A stretch of DNA of 64,000 nt, from assembly GCF_905163445.1 (NCBI RefSeq), contig NC_053204.1, positions 1,681,501 through 1,745,500 on the forward strand, in the 5' to 3' direction. The position numbers and the translations under genes were made by a program. The stretch is from Pararge aegeria (taxonomy: Eukaryota > Arthropoda > Insecta > Lepidoptera > Nymphalidae). The notes below the pieces were generated by a model. It saw only the letters and a program-made list of their open reading frames with translations. It had not been told where the DNA came from and made no database searches. This document shows positions 33,601-41,558 of this stretch, one piece after another; within the stretch, counting starts at the first letter, position 1, and each line of letters starts with the position of its first letter.

Positions 33601-34553
33601 CTCCGTATTCATTCTCTTCTATTCTCTTCTCGAGCGTACACACATGTACACCCAACAATAGAATATCATCATAGTAAATAAAAGCTGTATTTGACAGTTT
33701 GACAGTTCAAAAATAGGAGTGCTCCGATCGTCACCAAACTTTACAGGATTACTCGCCAGGTCAACCCGGAGATTCCCTGAAAGAAGATTCATTGAAATCG
33801 GCCCAGCCGTTTCGGAGCCTATACGGAACATACCCACACACTTTCTCTTTTATATATATAGAAGGAGAAGATAACAGTGAAGGAAAATATCGTGGGGAAA
33901 CCTGCATGCCTGAGAGTTCTCCATAATGTTCTCAAAGGTTTGTGGAGGCCACCAATCAGCTGGGTCAGCGTGGTGGCCTTAACCCCTTCTCATTGTGGTA
34001 GGAGACCCGTGCACTGTAGTGCAGTGCGCGGGTTGGTTGTTATCACGTGTTATTGCCAATAACATGTGATACCACCATACCCACATTGGAGCTGAGTGGT
34101 GGTTTAATGCTCTACAACCGTCTGTCCTACGAAAGAAAGGAGCCTTATGCCCACTTATAGAAAGTTATTAACGTCTGAGGTTGATAATAAATACAAATCA
34201 TTATCGGCCCACTACAGAACAGGCCTCCTCCCACAACGAGAAGGGGCTAAGGCCGTAGCCCACCACGCTGACCCAGTGCGGAATGGTGGACTCCACATAC
34301 CTTTCAGAACATTACGTAGAACTCTCAGGCATGCAGGTTTCCTCACGATGTTTTCCTTCACCGTTGAATGAAGAGATATTTTTAATTATTTAAAACGCAT
34401 ATAACATAGAAAAGTTAGAGGTGCGTGCTGGGATTCGAACTCGGGCCTTCGAAAGTGAAGTCGAGCTGCTACCCACTGCGCTATCACAGCTTCTATTCAT
34501 TTCTATTTTCATGGCTTCTATGTATTCAAATTACTTACCTTAAAGAAAGTCAT
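21512..34553 (-). CDS. RR-type cuticular protein, pro-resilin-like (six-exon gene)
   Basis: A structural protein of the chitinous cuticle, secreted by epidermis. Six coding exons (34539-34553, 30815-30950, 29632-29747, 23194-23329, 22307-22393, 21512-21618) total 597 bp and give 198 residues; every junction has GT-AG and consistent phase. The product starts MTFFK, then a hydrophobic signal peptide core (IFGVTLGLVSLAHG), a Pro/Tyr/Gln-rich linker, a His-rich stretch (HHHHHENENE), the Rebers-Riddiford chitin-binding domain at about residues 90-152 (YEFGYSVKDAQSG, then GEYRVQLPDGRTQI, then TYHADWQTGFHA), and a Gly/Asn/Ser/Tyr tail ending GPPGYQ. The GRTQIVTYHADW-type domain resembles insect pro-resilin-like proteins. 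Introns are heavily loaded with repeats; the third contains another gene on the opposite strand. Confidence 0.88.
21640..22300. other. Cuticular gene intron 5 with LINE-end fragments
   Basis: Holds a stretch (about 21940-22040) with gcggcctgattgctgcaagc and caatctcttacaggcaacc, seen also near 55545 and inverted at the window end. The 22040-22150 part is the uninterrupted version of sequence split by an insertion at 24183-24515. No gene is present. Confidence 0.4.
22307..22393 (-). CDS. Cuticular protein exon 5, RR domain second half
   Basis: 87 bp: acceptor attttacag, donor gtaagt. It encodes TYHADWQTGFHANVRYEGQ and ARYPENNHQ, completing the chitin-binding domain; the joining valine is split across the intron. 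Confidence 0.9.
22454..22659. mobile_element. hAT-type foldback MITE, complete
   Basis: The 206-bp element is an almost perfect inverted repeat: CAGCGGCGTGCATAGAGGGT at the start and ccctccatgcacgccactg at the end, with inner arms agtacgagttataaatactt and its complement. It has an 8-base target-site duplication aaacctcc (22446-22453 and 22660-22667). It lies in an intron of the cuticular protein gene. Confidence 0.9.
22795..23150 (+). mobile_element. Dispersed LINE/SINE 3' end, family E, partly duplicated
   Basis: The block ttgggtgtgaattattgctc ... gagatggcgataac occurs twice in tandem (about 22795-22895 and 22910-23010). The family 3' portion follows (tcttcttagaacaggacgc, atgtacgcatcaaaagtgcc, terminal ttgactttgactttg repeats). 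Also at 31679, 31925 and 57555. Confidence 0.7.
23194..23329 (-). CDS. Cuticular protein exon 4, RR domain first half
   Basis: 136 bp: acceptor gttcccag, donor gtagct; phase 0 in, phase 1 out. It encodes PKSYEFGYSVKDAQSG through GEYRVQLPDGRTQI, the N-terminal two thirds of the chitin-binding domain. Confidence 0.92.
23400..24060 (+). mobile_element. LINE reverse transcriptase C-terminal fragment and 3' UTR
   Basis: The frame 23403-23687 ends with RFAIRTPRTNTPRVPC, YHRPYRTKLGKYSPLPR and a SDIYNDYVK tail, like the final residues of insect LINE reverse transcriptases. A long AT-rich 3' UTR ends in an (AAAT)n run near 24038-24060. The element lies in intron 3 of the cuticular gene and has no catalytic motif. 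Confidence 0.65.
24183..24515 (+). mobile_element. Truncated LINE 3' end nested in another repeat
   Basis: A segment ending gggaataaaatgtctttaaa is inserted into a sequence whose unbroken version is at about 22075-22140 (ggcggttagt...ttt|agaagttgac). Left flank accatttaa and right flank ctatttaac share atttaa. Coding traces are weak. Confidence 0.5.
24846..25112 (-). mobile_element. tRNA-derived SINE, family A
   Basis: A full-length minus-strand copy; the head includes gggaatcgaacccac (B box on the minus strand) and cactgcgccaat (A box). The 3' end is the AAAT run at 24846-24866. Confidence 0.88.
25113..26170. other. Gene-free part of cuticular intron 3
   Basis: A degenerate family A SINE head lies at about 25775-25850 (ctgctttctaagtataaggc, gttcgattccc). 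A common lepidopteran repeat stretch (gttgcaacgactgaaccgat) lies at 25610-25760. The rest is AT-rich with no gene. Confidence 0.4.
26177..26211 (+). promoter_or_regulatory. Core promoter: TATA plus arthropod initiator
   Basis: TATAAG at 26177-26182 and TCAGT at 26207-26211 are spaced so that the initiator A (26209) is 32 bp from the TATA start, the standard insect geometry. The ATG of the 288-codon frame is 50 bp downstream. Confidence 0.65.
26259..27125 (+). CDS. Ommochrome-binding protein-like, secreted
   Basis: This single-exon frame of 288 residues begins with a clear signal peptide (MLPKLNLFFLLIVLLVCVEA). The mature part has repeated short blades resembling a beta-propeller: YFGSDNGLYKYNP, YVIDANSHKIYKI, GVTEDGLYEIDCFNG and FYSVENSIYRLKP. 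Length, signal peptide and the 'GLYKYNP' blade fit lepidopteran ommochrome-binding proteins, haemolymph/epidermal proteins that bind tryptophan-derived pigment precursors. That assignment is by recollection of the family. A TATA/Inr promoter lies just upstream and AATAAA at 27132-27137. The last codons contain AAAG-gtacgt, a possible splice donor, so a further exon cannot be excluded. The gene lies wholly inside intron 3 of the cuticular gene, on the opposite strand. Confidence 0.72.
   Translation: MLPKLNLFFLLIVLLVCVEAGVRIYVTDTPTEKIGSRLYKKELLTNKFVDPKELSYDSSSRNLYFMHMDDVIQNSGRAFVNIITKEATKINGIARNKATAVDQDTGDVYFGSDNGLYKYNPLLIEAFNIGLYNMNILKIVIRNNEMYVIDANSHKIYKIFHQGSKAIRVGNMKAVLEFDVDYHKNIHYVSMCGVYCAINGDEIVKNKDLSAVYHFISDEYVTFGVTEDGLYEIDCFNGTAKHVANLSFFPRSIIFGDYGDIFYSVENSIYRLKPISSYTVYNIRRKGT
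27132..27137 (+). terminator. Polyadenylation signal of the nested gene
   Basis: AATAAA seven bases past the stop codon; a close but plausible signal in a compact insect gene. Confidence 0.4.
27165..27620. mobile_element. TIR MITE, family M3
   Basis: Starts ttatgtacacgcgatagacg with ttatacttctttggcg and ends with ccctaacgcgccaaaag and agtataac, an inverted counterpart. A second copy of about 500 bp lies at 44820-45320 with the same internal blocks (gaatcaatt, ccggaatg, cccgcagactttgacaatt), and a shortened one at 57965-58310. It abuts the 3' end of the nested gene. Confidence 0.65.
27621..28430. other. Gene-free intron sequence
   Basis: No open frame or known repeat is recognised. A short inverted similarity (cttgcaacaggcgttaatctt and aagatttacgcctgt) at about 28050-28165 suggests an old foldback element. 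Confidence 0.35.
28436..28593 (+). mobile_element. Short Helitron-like repeat
   Basis: Starts near atattataaatgcgaagat, contains ctttttatcccagaaac and tccacgggatttct, and ends acaacagctag before T. The CTAG end is typical of short nonautonomous Helitrons in Lepidoptera; the family call is inference. Confidence 0.5.
28757..28891. repeat. Small foldback element
   Basis: ccgattcaaactttatg (about 28758-28774) is complementary, with one mismatch, to cataaagtttgattcgg (about 28871-28887). The enclosed 95 bp is noncoding. Confidence 0.5.
28892..29631. other. Gene-free intron sequence
   Basis: AT-rich sequence with nothing recognised apart from a short GC-rich patch near 29050-29110. Confidence 0.35.
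29632..29747 (-). CDS. Cuticular protein exon 3
   Basis: 116 bp: acceptor atttccag, donor gtaaga; phase 1 in, phase 0 out. It encodes LTLPSSYLPPNSFTAPGQYG and a polyhistidine run before ENENEV. Confidence 0.85.
29808..30045 (+). mobile_element. RTE-type LINE 3' fragment
   Basis: Contains cgtaaccagagttaccgaca and ggtaaatagctcggagaacc, matching the 17.9-kb RTE fragment. It continues to the family 3' end with aagtccagcggtggacg and a gacatgatgac tail. Frames are broken. It lies in intron 2 of the cuticular gene. Confidence 0.6.
30110..30300 (-). mobile_element. tRNA-derived SINE, family D
   Basis: On the minus strand the head has tctagtggttagcatg (A box) and tgggttcgaacc (B box), followed by a distinct body (gaatgtattgggcttttcc, agcccggcgttcggaaaac). 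The anticodon arm is degenerate, so it is not a tRNA gene. A second partial head is at 34888-34960. Confidence 0.65.
30515..30790 (+). mobile_element. SINE family C, partial
   Basis: Contains ggtctggtctggtctggtga, the ccgccgagcaatttagcg block and cccctaacaggttagcccgc. The tRNA-like head is replaced by an M1 MITE fragment (30357-30435). Confidence 0.7.
30815..30950 (-). CDS. Cuticular protein exon 2
   Basis: 136 bp: acceptor tttacag, donor gtatgc; phase 0 in, phase 1 out. It encodes the signal peptide core and a Tyr/Gln/Pro-rich linker (YHYQQNGYHS, SETYLPPKT). Confidence 0.85.
31141..31256 (-). mobile_element. SINE family A, truncated with local rearrangement
   Basis: Minus-strand head (gggtcgctgcccactacgcc) and early body are present. 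The distal body is missing and a plus-oriented piece of the family end (attgtcgtagtatatt) lies directly before it. Confidence 0.65.
31679..32165 (+). mobile_element. Two family E 3' ends and a SINE C head
   Basis: 31679-31845 is one family E end with the gactttgactttgactt tail. 31866-31925 is a SINE C-like head (ctggcgcagtggtgagcaat, gttcgatt). 31925-32165 is a second, more diverged family E copy. Confidence 0.55.
32166..33480. other. Gene-free intron 1 sequence with degraded repeats
   Basis: About 32500-32740 looks like an old SINE (ccaaccagcaatggagcagc, gagacctgtgctcagcag, gatgatgatgg). 32800-32935 resembles another LINE/RTE end with a (gat)n tail, and a (TAG)n microsatellite is at about 32959-32980. 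No gene is seen. Confidence 0.4.
33481..33875. mobile_element. Dispersed repeat with conserved 3' block
   Basis: The block ggcccagccgtttcggagcc, ttctcttttatatatataga and the start aaactagcgtacccagcccg look like a recurrent lepidopteran nonautonomous element. The family was not resolved. Confidence 0.4.
33880..34495. mobile_element. Two SINE family B copies in opposite orientation
   Basis: 33880-34040 is a plus-strand 3' part (ctgcatgcctgagagttctc, tgggtcagcgtggtgg). 34165-34495 is a longer minus-strand copy including the tRNA-like head (gggattcgaactcgggcc). They lie just downstream (minus sense) of the cuticular start exon, in intron 1. Confidence 0.75.
34539..34553 (-). CDS. Cuticular protein exon 1 (MTFFK)
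   Basis: Five codons, ATG to AAG, then a gtaagt donor, phase 0. The tiny start exon ending within the signal peptide is typical of insect cuticular genes. A ttgttacag about 35 bases upstream may be the acceptor of a 5' UTR intron. Confidence 0.8.
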
Positions 34554-35060
34554 TTGATGAGGTAGATACGTTTAGGTCACGAAGATATCTGTAACAATTT
34601 AAAACACATTTAAAAATTTAAGATCTCCGCAATTTTAATATAGTACACATTATTCTACTAGTCAAGTATAGTTCCCTTTCATTTGAAAATCGGCCGTTTA
34701 GTGATGGCGGCCTTTTCGGCTAAAAAAAGTTATAATAAACTTAAACATTAATAACTCTTATTACTTAAACATTTGATAACTCATATAGAAATTTCAAAGT
34801 TTATTAAAATATTTTAGCAATTCTAATATATTTGCAAGCGATAGAACAGCTGATAACGAAAATAATGATAACACTTTATAGATTACTCCTCGTTGGTTTA
34901 GTGATTAGCTTGTTCGAATACGGGGCACTAGGTCCTGGTTTCGATTCCATATGCTAAGTATTTTGATTTCTATATACTTCTAACTTCTAACATTTCCTTG
35001 CAGCTTGCTTTCCAGATTTTTTTATTCCTCGAAAACTTCCAAACCAAAATTCCCAGGTCC
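34554..35060. other. Upstream region of the cuticular gene
   Basis: Expected to hold the 5' UTR and promoter (minus sense). A possible UTR acceptor ttgttacag is present, but no convincing TATA/Inr pair was found. 34888-34960 is a SINE D-like head. Confidence 0.35.
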
Positions 35061-35480
35061 CAAACCTGCCTTGGTCTAAGACGAGCCCTCAACAAACTTA
35101 GCCAGTTTTTTTTTTTGCTATCACCATCTCACAGTCTAGTTAATGTTGAGCTTTGAAGTTAGAGCAAATCATAACCCAAACTTTTTTATCATACATGTAA
35201 TCCTTAATATTATAAAAGGATTTTTCTATAAGCTTACGTTTTATATAAACTTTTCCTATTCTCAGTCAGTCGAAATACTCGAAATACATAAGAGTAAAAT
35301 GTCTTACTACTATTAAATTTAGAAGCGGTGATACCCTTGTGGTATGGGGTCACTTTCGGGGGCCCGAGTTTAAATCCCACCACGCATCTCTAACCTTTCT
35401 AAGTTATGCGCGTTTTAAGAAATTAAAATATCACTTGCTTCAACGGTGGAAGAAAACGTCGTGAGGCAACCTGAAAGCCA
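35060..35480. mobile_element. Family E piece (minus) and SINE B piece (plus)
   Basis: 35060-35195 is the inverted family E block (caacaaacttagccag, tcaccatctcacag). 35322-35480 is the SINE B head and middle (cactttcgggggcccgag, ttgcttcaacggtg). Confidence 0.6.
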
Positions 35481-35574
35481 ATTTCTCCATAATGTTACGG
35501 TGAAAAGTGTGAATTGTCACATAGCTGGTCAAAACACTAATTGTCTTACGAAATTATAACGTAACTTAATTTTA

Positions 35575-36145
35575 GGTTACTCACTGTAGCTTCACAATAT
35601 ATTTATAATAATGAAGTATTTAAAGACAAAACTAAACTAAATTAGTATTTTAAATAAAAAAAGGATTTAAACAATCGACTTAATAGAAATTGACAAAAAT
35701 TAGTGACATCTGCATATCGTCTGCGAAAGGTTCAGAAGTCATTTGTGGGATTGAGTGAGTATGATACCTAAGGTAAAGTTGGACATATCAAAGCATAAGT
35801 TAAAACAAAGTGTTTTTTTATAAAAACACAAACAGAGTTTAGCGAGGTTACTATAACATTGATGAATTTTCTTAATGATAAGGTTGATCCGCTTTTATCA
35901 GTCACAAGAAAAAAATAATGTTAAAATGTTAATTGCTGAAAAGAGCAACTGCAGAGCTTCTTACCTGTTCCTTCTCGGTACAGTGCCTTCCAAACCGGTG
36001 GACGATCTACAGACGACGTCAGTCTGTCTGTAGTGACAATACTCGACCGGTGGACCGGTGGAGTATTGTCGCTACAGACAGACTGACGTCTCAAAACTGC
36101 TTAAAAAAGCCTGTTTGAAATAAATTAATTTTGATTTTTTTTTAC
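35575..36145 (+). pseudogene. Decayed Jockey-type LINE 3' end
   Basis: Parallels 4200-4740 (gtagcttcacaatata, catctgcatatcgtctgcga, agtcatttgtgggattgag, ttgatgaattttcttaatga) with frameshifts and small deletions. Its 3' UTR contains an expanded hairpin at 36015-36090. Confidence 0.8.
36015..36090. repeat. 30-bp hairpin within a LINE 3' UTR
   Basis: 36015-36044 and 36061-36090 are complementary at 29 of 30 positions. The loop carries a tandem accggtgg. The other LINE copies have only one arm, so the second arm arose by local inverted duplication. Confidence 0.85.
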
Positions 36146-37200
36146 GCTTTAACTATTATTATCAAGAATAAACTAACGAAAAAAAAAGGAATCACCCTGT
36201 AAAAGTATTAAATCAAAAGAAGGATATTTTTTTTCCAAACTTATGACAACCCTATTGATGGTAAAAGACCGACACGCGCATAGTACCAACGCTTCGCGAC
36301 TCGTCCCTAATAAAGTGACAGTAGCCAGGGCTGTATCTCATTTCTTTCAGTAAAAACTATGTCAGTGGTTTAATCAAAAACTATTAGGTTTTCGGTTTCA
36401 CAGATACGTCTCATAGACAGTACATAATGTACCTCTGAAGCCTGTGAAGTATTATTCCGGTTTTCACGTTGTATATAGATAATTACAAAGACAATCTAAA
36501 ATACATAAACCTTTCTTTTTACAGCACGTGGTTTGGTCACACAGTTTAGGAGAGAAGATAATGGGGCTGGCTGAAAACCAGTGCTGCGCGTTTTAGTTTG
36601 CAGCTATACTGAGCCAGCTCCTTTGTCACACATTTTTTTTTTAATTTTTATACTTAAACAATTATTTTATTTCACAAATGTAACATTTTACACAAATGTG
36701 TGACAATAAATACGATTTTTCTTTCTTTTCTTTCTTTCTTTCTTTAATAATTATTTTACGGAACGTAGGTAGGGGAGCGTTTACTATAGTATACGTATAG
36801 TGCTTACGTTACGAAATTTACTGAAACCACGGGAAACAGCTGGTATGTAACAAAATGCATGATATTTTCCCACGGGGAAAGTGAGATATAAATCTAACAT
36901 AATATACACTTATATTTGTTTCACACAGACGCAAATTTTACTGTTTTATACTATAAACTGCCCGCTACTTCGTCCGCGCAGAATGGCGGATTTCCTATTT
37001 CCCGCAATATAAAGCCTAGCCCAGAACTCCTCGTAATTAATTATCGACTCAGTATAGGGCACGGGTCTCTTCTAAGAATTTGAAGTGTGTGGCTGCCACC
37101 ATGCTGGCAAAATGCAGATTTTGACCTCACTATGGTCTCACAGGCATGCAGGTTTCCTCACGTTTTACTTCACAGTTAAGGAAAGTGATATACATATAAT
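36146..37200. other. Gene-free repeat-poor stretch
   Basis: Contains a (TTTC)n run near 36720-36745 and a diverged minus-strand SINE B piece at about 37060-37190. No gene is recognised. Confidence 0.4.
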
Positions 37201-37205
37201 ATCCC

Positions 37206-37681
37206 TATCCCTACTAATATTATAAATGTGAATGTAAGTTTGTTTGTTACGCTTTCACGTAAAAACTACTTAACCGATCCTCGTGAAACTTTGTACACAT
37301 ATTCTTGGAAGTGTTAGAAGTAACATAGGATACTTTTTATCCCGGCATTGAGCTCGGTTCCTTTGGGAGAGGGGATGAGTGTTTGATGATTTTACACCAT
37401 AACTCCGACAAATTATAACCGATTTAAACAATTACTTTTGTACTATAGAGGTTATAATATGTGTTTAATTTTGCCCAAAAATTTTGTAAAATTTTAAATT
37501 TTAAATTTTTTGGTTAAATTTTTGGTTGGAGATAGAGGACAGAACTCCTCAGCGGACAGCAGCAATTATCCTCAATTAAGGCTGTGCGATACTGAATACT
37601 TTAAATTTTTTTAGAGCAATAACTAAATTGCGACCTCAAAAAACAAAATCAAACGCAGACGAAGTCGCGGGCAACAGCTAG
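37206..37681 (+). mobile_element. Helitron-like nonautonomous element
   Basis: Starts atccctactaatattataaa, contains actttttatcccggcattg, and ends gtcgcgggcaacagCTAG followed by T. The TC-type start and CTAG end without inverted repeats fit lepidopteran nonautonomous Helitrons. Confidence 0.55.
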
Positions 37682-37856
37682 TCTTATATAAGTTTCTTAA
37701 TCGTCAAAGCAAGTGATATTTAATTGATTTTAATTAAAAACGTACCTAACTCAGAACGTTACAGATGCTAAGGATTAAAATTAATCCCCCAAACTGAGCC
37801 GAAGCCTTACCCAGTAGGCTATCGCCGCTACAAGATAACCATTTTTTATCATTATC

Positions 37857-37980
37857 ATCATCATATCATCCTACTACCGGCCTACAGAGCACGGGTCTCC
37901 TCCCACAATGAGAATGGGTTTAGGCTGGGTTTAGGTTTAGGTAGTCCACCACGCTGGCCCAGTGTGGATTGGTGGACTGG
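37857..37980 (-). mobile_element. SINE family B 3' part
   Basis: Minus-strand 3' end: (tca)n run, cacgggtctcctcccacaat, ccaccacgctggcccagtg. A small tandem 'ggtttaggtttagg' expansion is present. Confidence 0.7.
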
Positions 37981-38134
37981 ATAACTATTGATGAGACTAA
38001 AATTTACTGACAGGATAAAAGTAACGTAAAACAACTTTTTGAAATAATAAAGTATTCTGTATTAATATCGACACTTAGATACGGGTATTCATTTCTTGGT
38101 TCCATTTAAGTGCCGTGTCTTCTATGGAAACTAA

Positions 38135-38350
38135 ATATTGTGAAAATTAAGTTTAATTTGCTATAGTCCGCGAAAAACAGAGAATCTGTATGGTTGTAAT
38201 TAATAATTTCTTTAATCCTTATAGGTACTCCACATCTAACAGACCTTCGGCAATGTCGGTATCCTCAGGAGATGTTGACTTTACAATGAATAATTGTTAA
38301 TCTCCTGCTTTTCGCGGTCTATAGCAAATTCAGCTTAATTTTCATAATAT
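38135..38350. mobile_element. TIR MITE, family M1, best-preserved copy
   Basis: Inverted ends of about 42 bp: atattgtgaaaattaagttt with taatttgctatagtccgcg, mirrored by cgcggtctatagcaaattca and gcttaattttcataatat. The core carries ccttcggcaatgtcgg and cctcaggagatgttgac. Confidence 0.85.
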
Positions 38351-38578
38351 ATCATGGATTTCTGCAAAGTAACGCCTGCTTCTATCCAATATTCGAAACT
38401 AAATAGCTATAAGCCTTCGAAAATTCCCGGGAAAACTGACGGTTTCCGCTATATTTGAGTAAAACCGTAACACTTGGGAGTGCATAAAGCTGTCTAATTA
38501 AAATATCTACCAATGTACATAAGTACAGCGCATTACAGTGTAACACTTTCTTGGAAAATTCGTCCATTGATACACTGA

Positions 38579-38825
38579 CTCGACGCCGATAGGCGCAGTG
38601 TGCAGCGACCCTGCATTCTGAGCCCAAGGCCGAGGGTTCAATATTTGGTAGAGTCGATTCCCACTACTGGAAAATGGTTGTGTGATGAGCATTAATGTTT
38701 TTCAGTGTCTGGGTGTTTATATTTATATTCCATGTATTTATATATATTATCTGGCTTAGTACCCATAACACAAGCTACGCTTACTTTAGGGCTAGATGGC
38801 GATGTATGTATCTTCGTATTATATT
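38579..38825 (+). mobile_element. SINE family A with disrupted B box
   Basis: The head aggcgcagtgtgcagcgacc is followed by a B-box region expanded by an extra aatatttggtagagtc between 'gggttc' and 'gattccc'. The rest of the body is normal. Confidence 0.8.
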
Positions 38826-39920
38826 TTTTATGACTGACTGATACCTTTTTGAACCTATTTTTACTCCCACGTAAAAACGACGGATACAAGGGGTGTTTTA
38901 AGATCTAAATGTGTGTGTACACACACCTTTGGGGGGACCGATTGTAGCCCTCGACAGGCATCTAACTTTCAGAGTTATATGCATTTTTAGTTTAAGCAAT
39001 TGAAATTTCACTTGCTTTAACGATTAAGGTAGTTAAAGCAAGTGAAATTTTGTCAAATTAAGTTTACATGACGCTTTGTTAATGCTATGTGCACTTGTAA
39101 TTGACGTGCATGTTTTTGTGTGTGCGTGCTATATGTAGAAACGTGTAATATGCATGTTGTTAGAGCTCTTAGTAAATTAATAAATAAATAAGTTATATAA
39201 GATAAAAAAAAAATTAAAAAATTAAAAAATTATAAATTATAAAGTAGTTCTTAATTGCCTTTATAAAGTGATTACTAATATAAGATATAAGTATATTATT
39301 TGCCCTAACGGTGAAGTAAAACGTGAGAAGACCTGCATGCCTGAGAGTTCATAGTGTTCTAAAAGGCATGTGAAATTTAAAAATCTGCATTTTGCCAGCG
39401 TCGGTCTATACCATCGTAGTTCCAGAACACATGAAGCGATTTTGAATTTGTTTTTTTCCTTGACAAATTTGCTACACCTCTCAATCTTCGTATCATCACG
39501 TTGCAACGAAACAATAAGGGCAATAGAAATAAAACTTACCTACATTCAAAGTAAACACGCTTCTAAGCTTTGAGTTCTAAGTTCATGTGAACACCTTCAA
39601 CTTATTTATATGAGACTTGTGTGTTGTGAGTATCGAAGCACGAAACTCCTTAGTGCACCGCTCAAACGAATGCCGCGGTTCTCACTGACGCACTGTGATA
39701 CAGTTTTGCGAAATTATGTTTATATAGAGCGGAACGCGGAGGGCGTCTTCTGCCCATTGTCTTTGCGAATGGGCTACTACCAAATATAGGTACCAACGGA
39801 ATGAGATTATGAGATGAGCGTCTTATGAAAGAGCTATTGGTAAGGTTAGGACTTCAGCTACCCTGGAGGGTCGCGTTCGATTCCAGGCCTCAAACTTTTT
39901 CAAATTTATATCTATGCTAG
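38826..39920. other. Gene-free stretch
   Basis: Contains a short SINE B piece (39310-39370) and AT-rich sequence. A degenerate tRNA-like motif (gggtcgcgttcgattcc) is near 39870. No gene is recognised. Confidence 0.4.
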
Positions 39921-39924
39921 ATGT

Positions 39925-40294
39925 GCCCTGCGGCTTCGCCCGCGAAATTTTATATGAGATTTTTTCTCAATAGAAAGTATACTATTTTATTTCTAATACC
40001 ACCAAGAATATGTATGAAAAGTTTCATGAAGATCAGTTCAGTAGTTTTCGCGTGACGTAGAGCGTAACAAACAAACCTTACATTCACATTTATAATATTA
40101 GTAGTGATATATATAAAAAATAAAGTCTTGTTATTTACACCATTTATTACTCAAGAACGGCTGGACCAATTTTTATGATATTTGATTTTTTAGATTATTC
40201 TTAGTAAGAAATAGGATAAAAATTAATAAAAAAAATGATAATAATATTCATAAAAAAAATTGTTTTGCGATACGAAGTTCGCCGGGACAGCTAG
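39925..40294. mobile_element. Two Helitron-like copies, one per strand
   Basis: 39925-40108 is minus-oriented (cgcccgcgaaatttt ... aatattagtag). 40110-40294 is plus-oriented, ending gccgggacagCTAG before T. Noncoding. Confidence 0.45.
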
Positions 40295-40337
40295 TATTAT
40301 ATAGTTTCTAGAAATTGTAGAGTACTTGACTCAATTG

Positions 40338-40605
40338 AAAGCAGTGATAGCGCATTGGGTAGGAGTTCGACTTCACTTTCGGGGGCCCCAGTTCGAACCC
40401 CAGCACGCCCTCTAATGTCTCTAAGTTATGTGTGTTTTAAGTAATTAAAATATCACTTGCTTCAATGGTGAAGGAAAACATCGTGAGGAAACCTGCATGC
40501 CTGAGCTCTACATAATGTTCTCAAAGGTGTGTGGAGTCCACCAAACCGTACTGGGCCAGCGTGGTGGCTCTGTAGTGGCCTGGTAATTGTTGGATGTGAT
40601 GATGA
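40338..40605 (+). mobile_element. tRNA-derived SINE, family B, near complete
   Basis: Head gcagtgatagcgcattgggt and gttcgaaccccagc (B box), body tcacttgcttcaatggtgaa, ctgcatgcctgag, gggccagcgtggtgg, and a terminal gatgtgatgatga. Confidence 0.85.
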
Positions 40606-40636
40606 CTTTCAATGGCAAGAAAGTTAAGATTTTTCA

Positions 40637-40880
40637 CTTTTTTTTTTATTCCAAAAGTTAACTCTGCAATCTCGCCTGGTGGTAAGTGAAGATACAGTCT
40701 AAGATGGTAACGGGTTCACCAGTCAGGTGTGCAGCTATAATATTAAAGCCATACGCTTATCAGTGTATAACTACGATAAATCGCTAAAGAAAAATCTGAA
40801 ATTATAAATTCCTCAATCAACGGATTGAGGAATGAACCCGAGACCTCCACTTATAAATCAATCACTGCGCCATAGGGGGC
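40637..40880 (-). mobile_element. SINE family C
   Basis: Minus-strand copy with ctggtggtaagtgaagata, gatggtaacgggttcacc and the head gaggaatgaacccgagacc...cactgcgccata. Confidence 0.75.
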
Positions 40881-41558
40881 ATTTAAATTTTCGAGAATTT
40901 TATTCCCGGTTGTGGCATGCGTTTTCTTTCTGTTCCAAAATATAGGAATGTTTTCTTTCTATCTACAGTATTAAGAGTACTTTCCCTTCAGGTGGCATTA
41001 CAAAATTTAACCATGTATATAAGTGACCTACCATGTGACTATTATATCGCCATAAGGAAATACCGTACAACGTTGCGAATCAAACCCAGTTCATTATCAT
41101 CGTCATCACATCAACCCATTACGGGTTCACAACAGGGCACGGGTCTCCGCCCACAATGAGAATGGGTGAAGGCCGTAGTCCACCACGCTGGCCTAGTGCG
41201 GATTGGTGGAATCCACACACCTTTAGAACATTTTGTGGAACTCTCAGGCATGCAGGTTTAGAGGGGCTTGATCAGGTTATCTCCACGCGGTCTTCCCTGG
41301 GCACCAGTCTGTTGACTGGTTATTGAATGGTAGTTTGTTAGTACTCTGTTTCGCAGAGAGCCCAGCAGATGGGGCAAGTAGGGTTCAGCGTGCACTTACA
41401 CTGCCATTGAACAGGCTTTGATAGCATTTTGTTGCCTAGACACCTTCGGGATCGTAATTCCGTACTGAGGCGTCATGGTCATGTCTCGTGGCCCATACAG
41501 AACCGAGGGTCTTGTCTTAACCGGCTGAATTGCAAGGAAGAAAACCTCTGTAAAAAAT

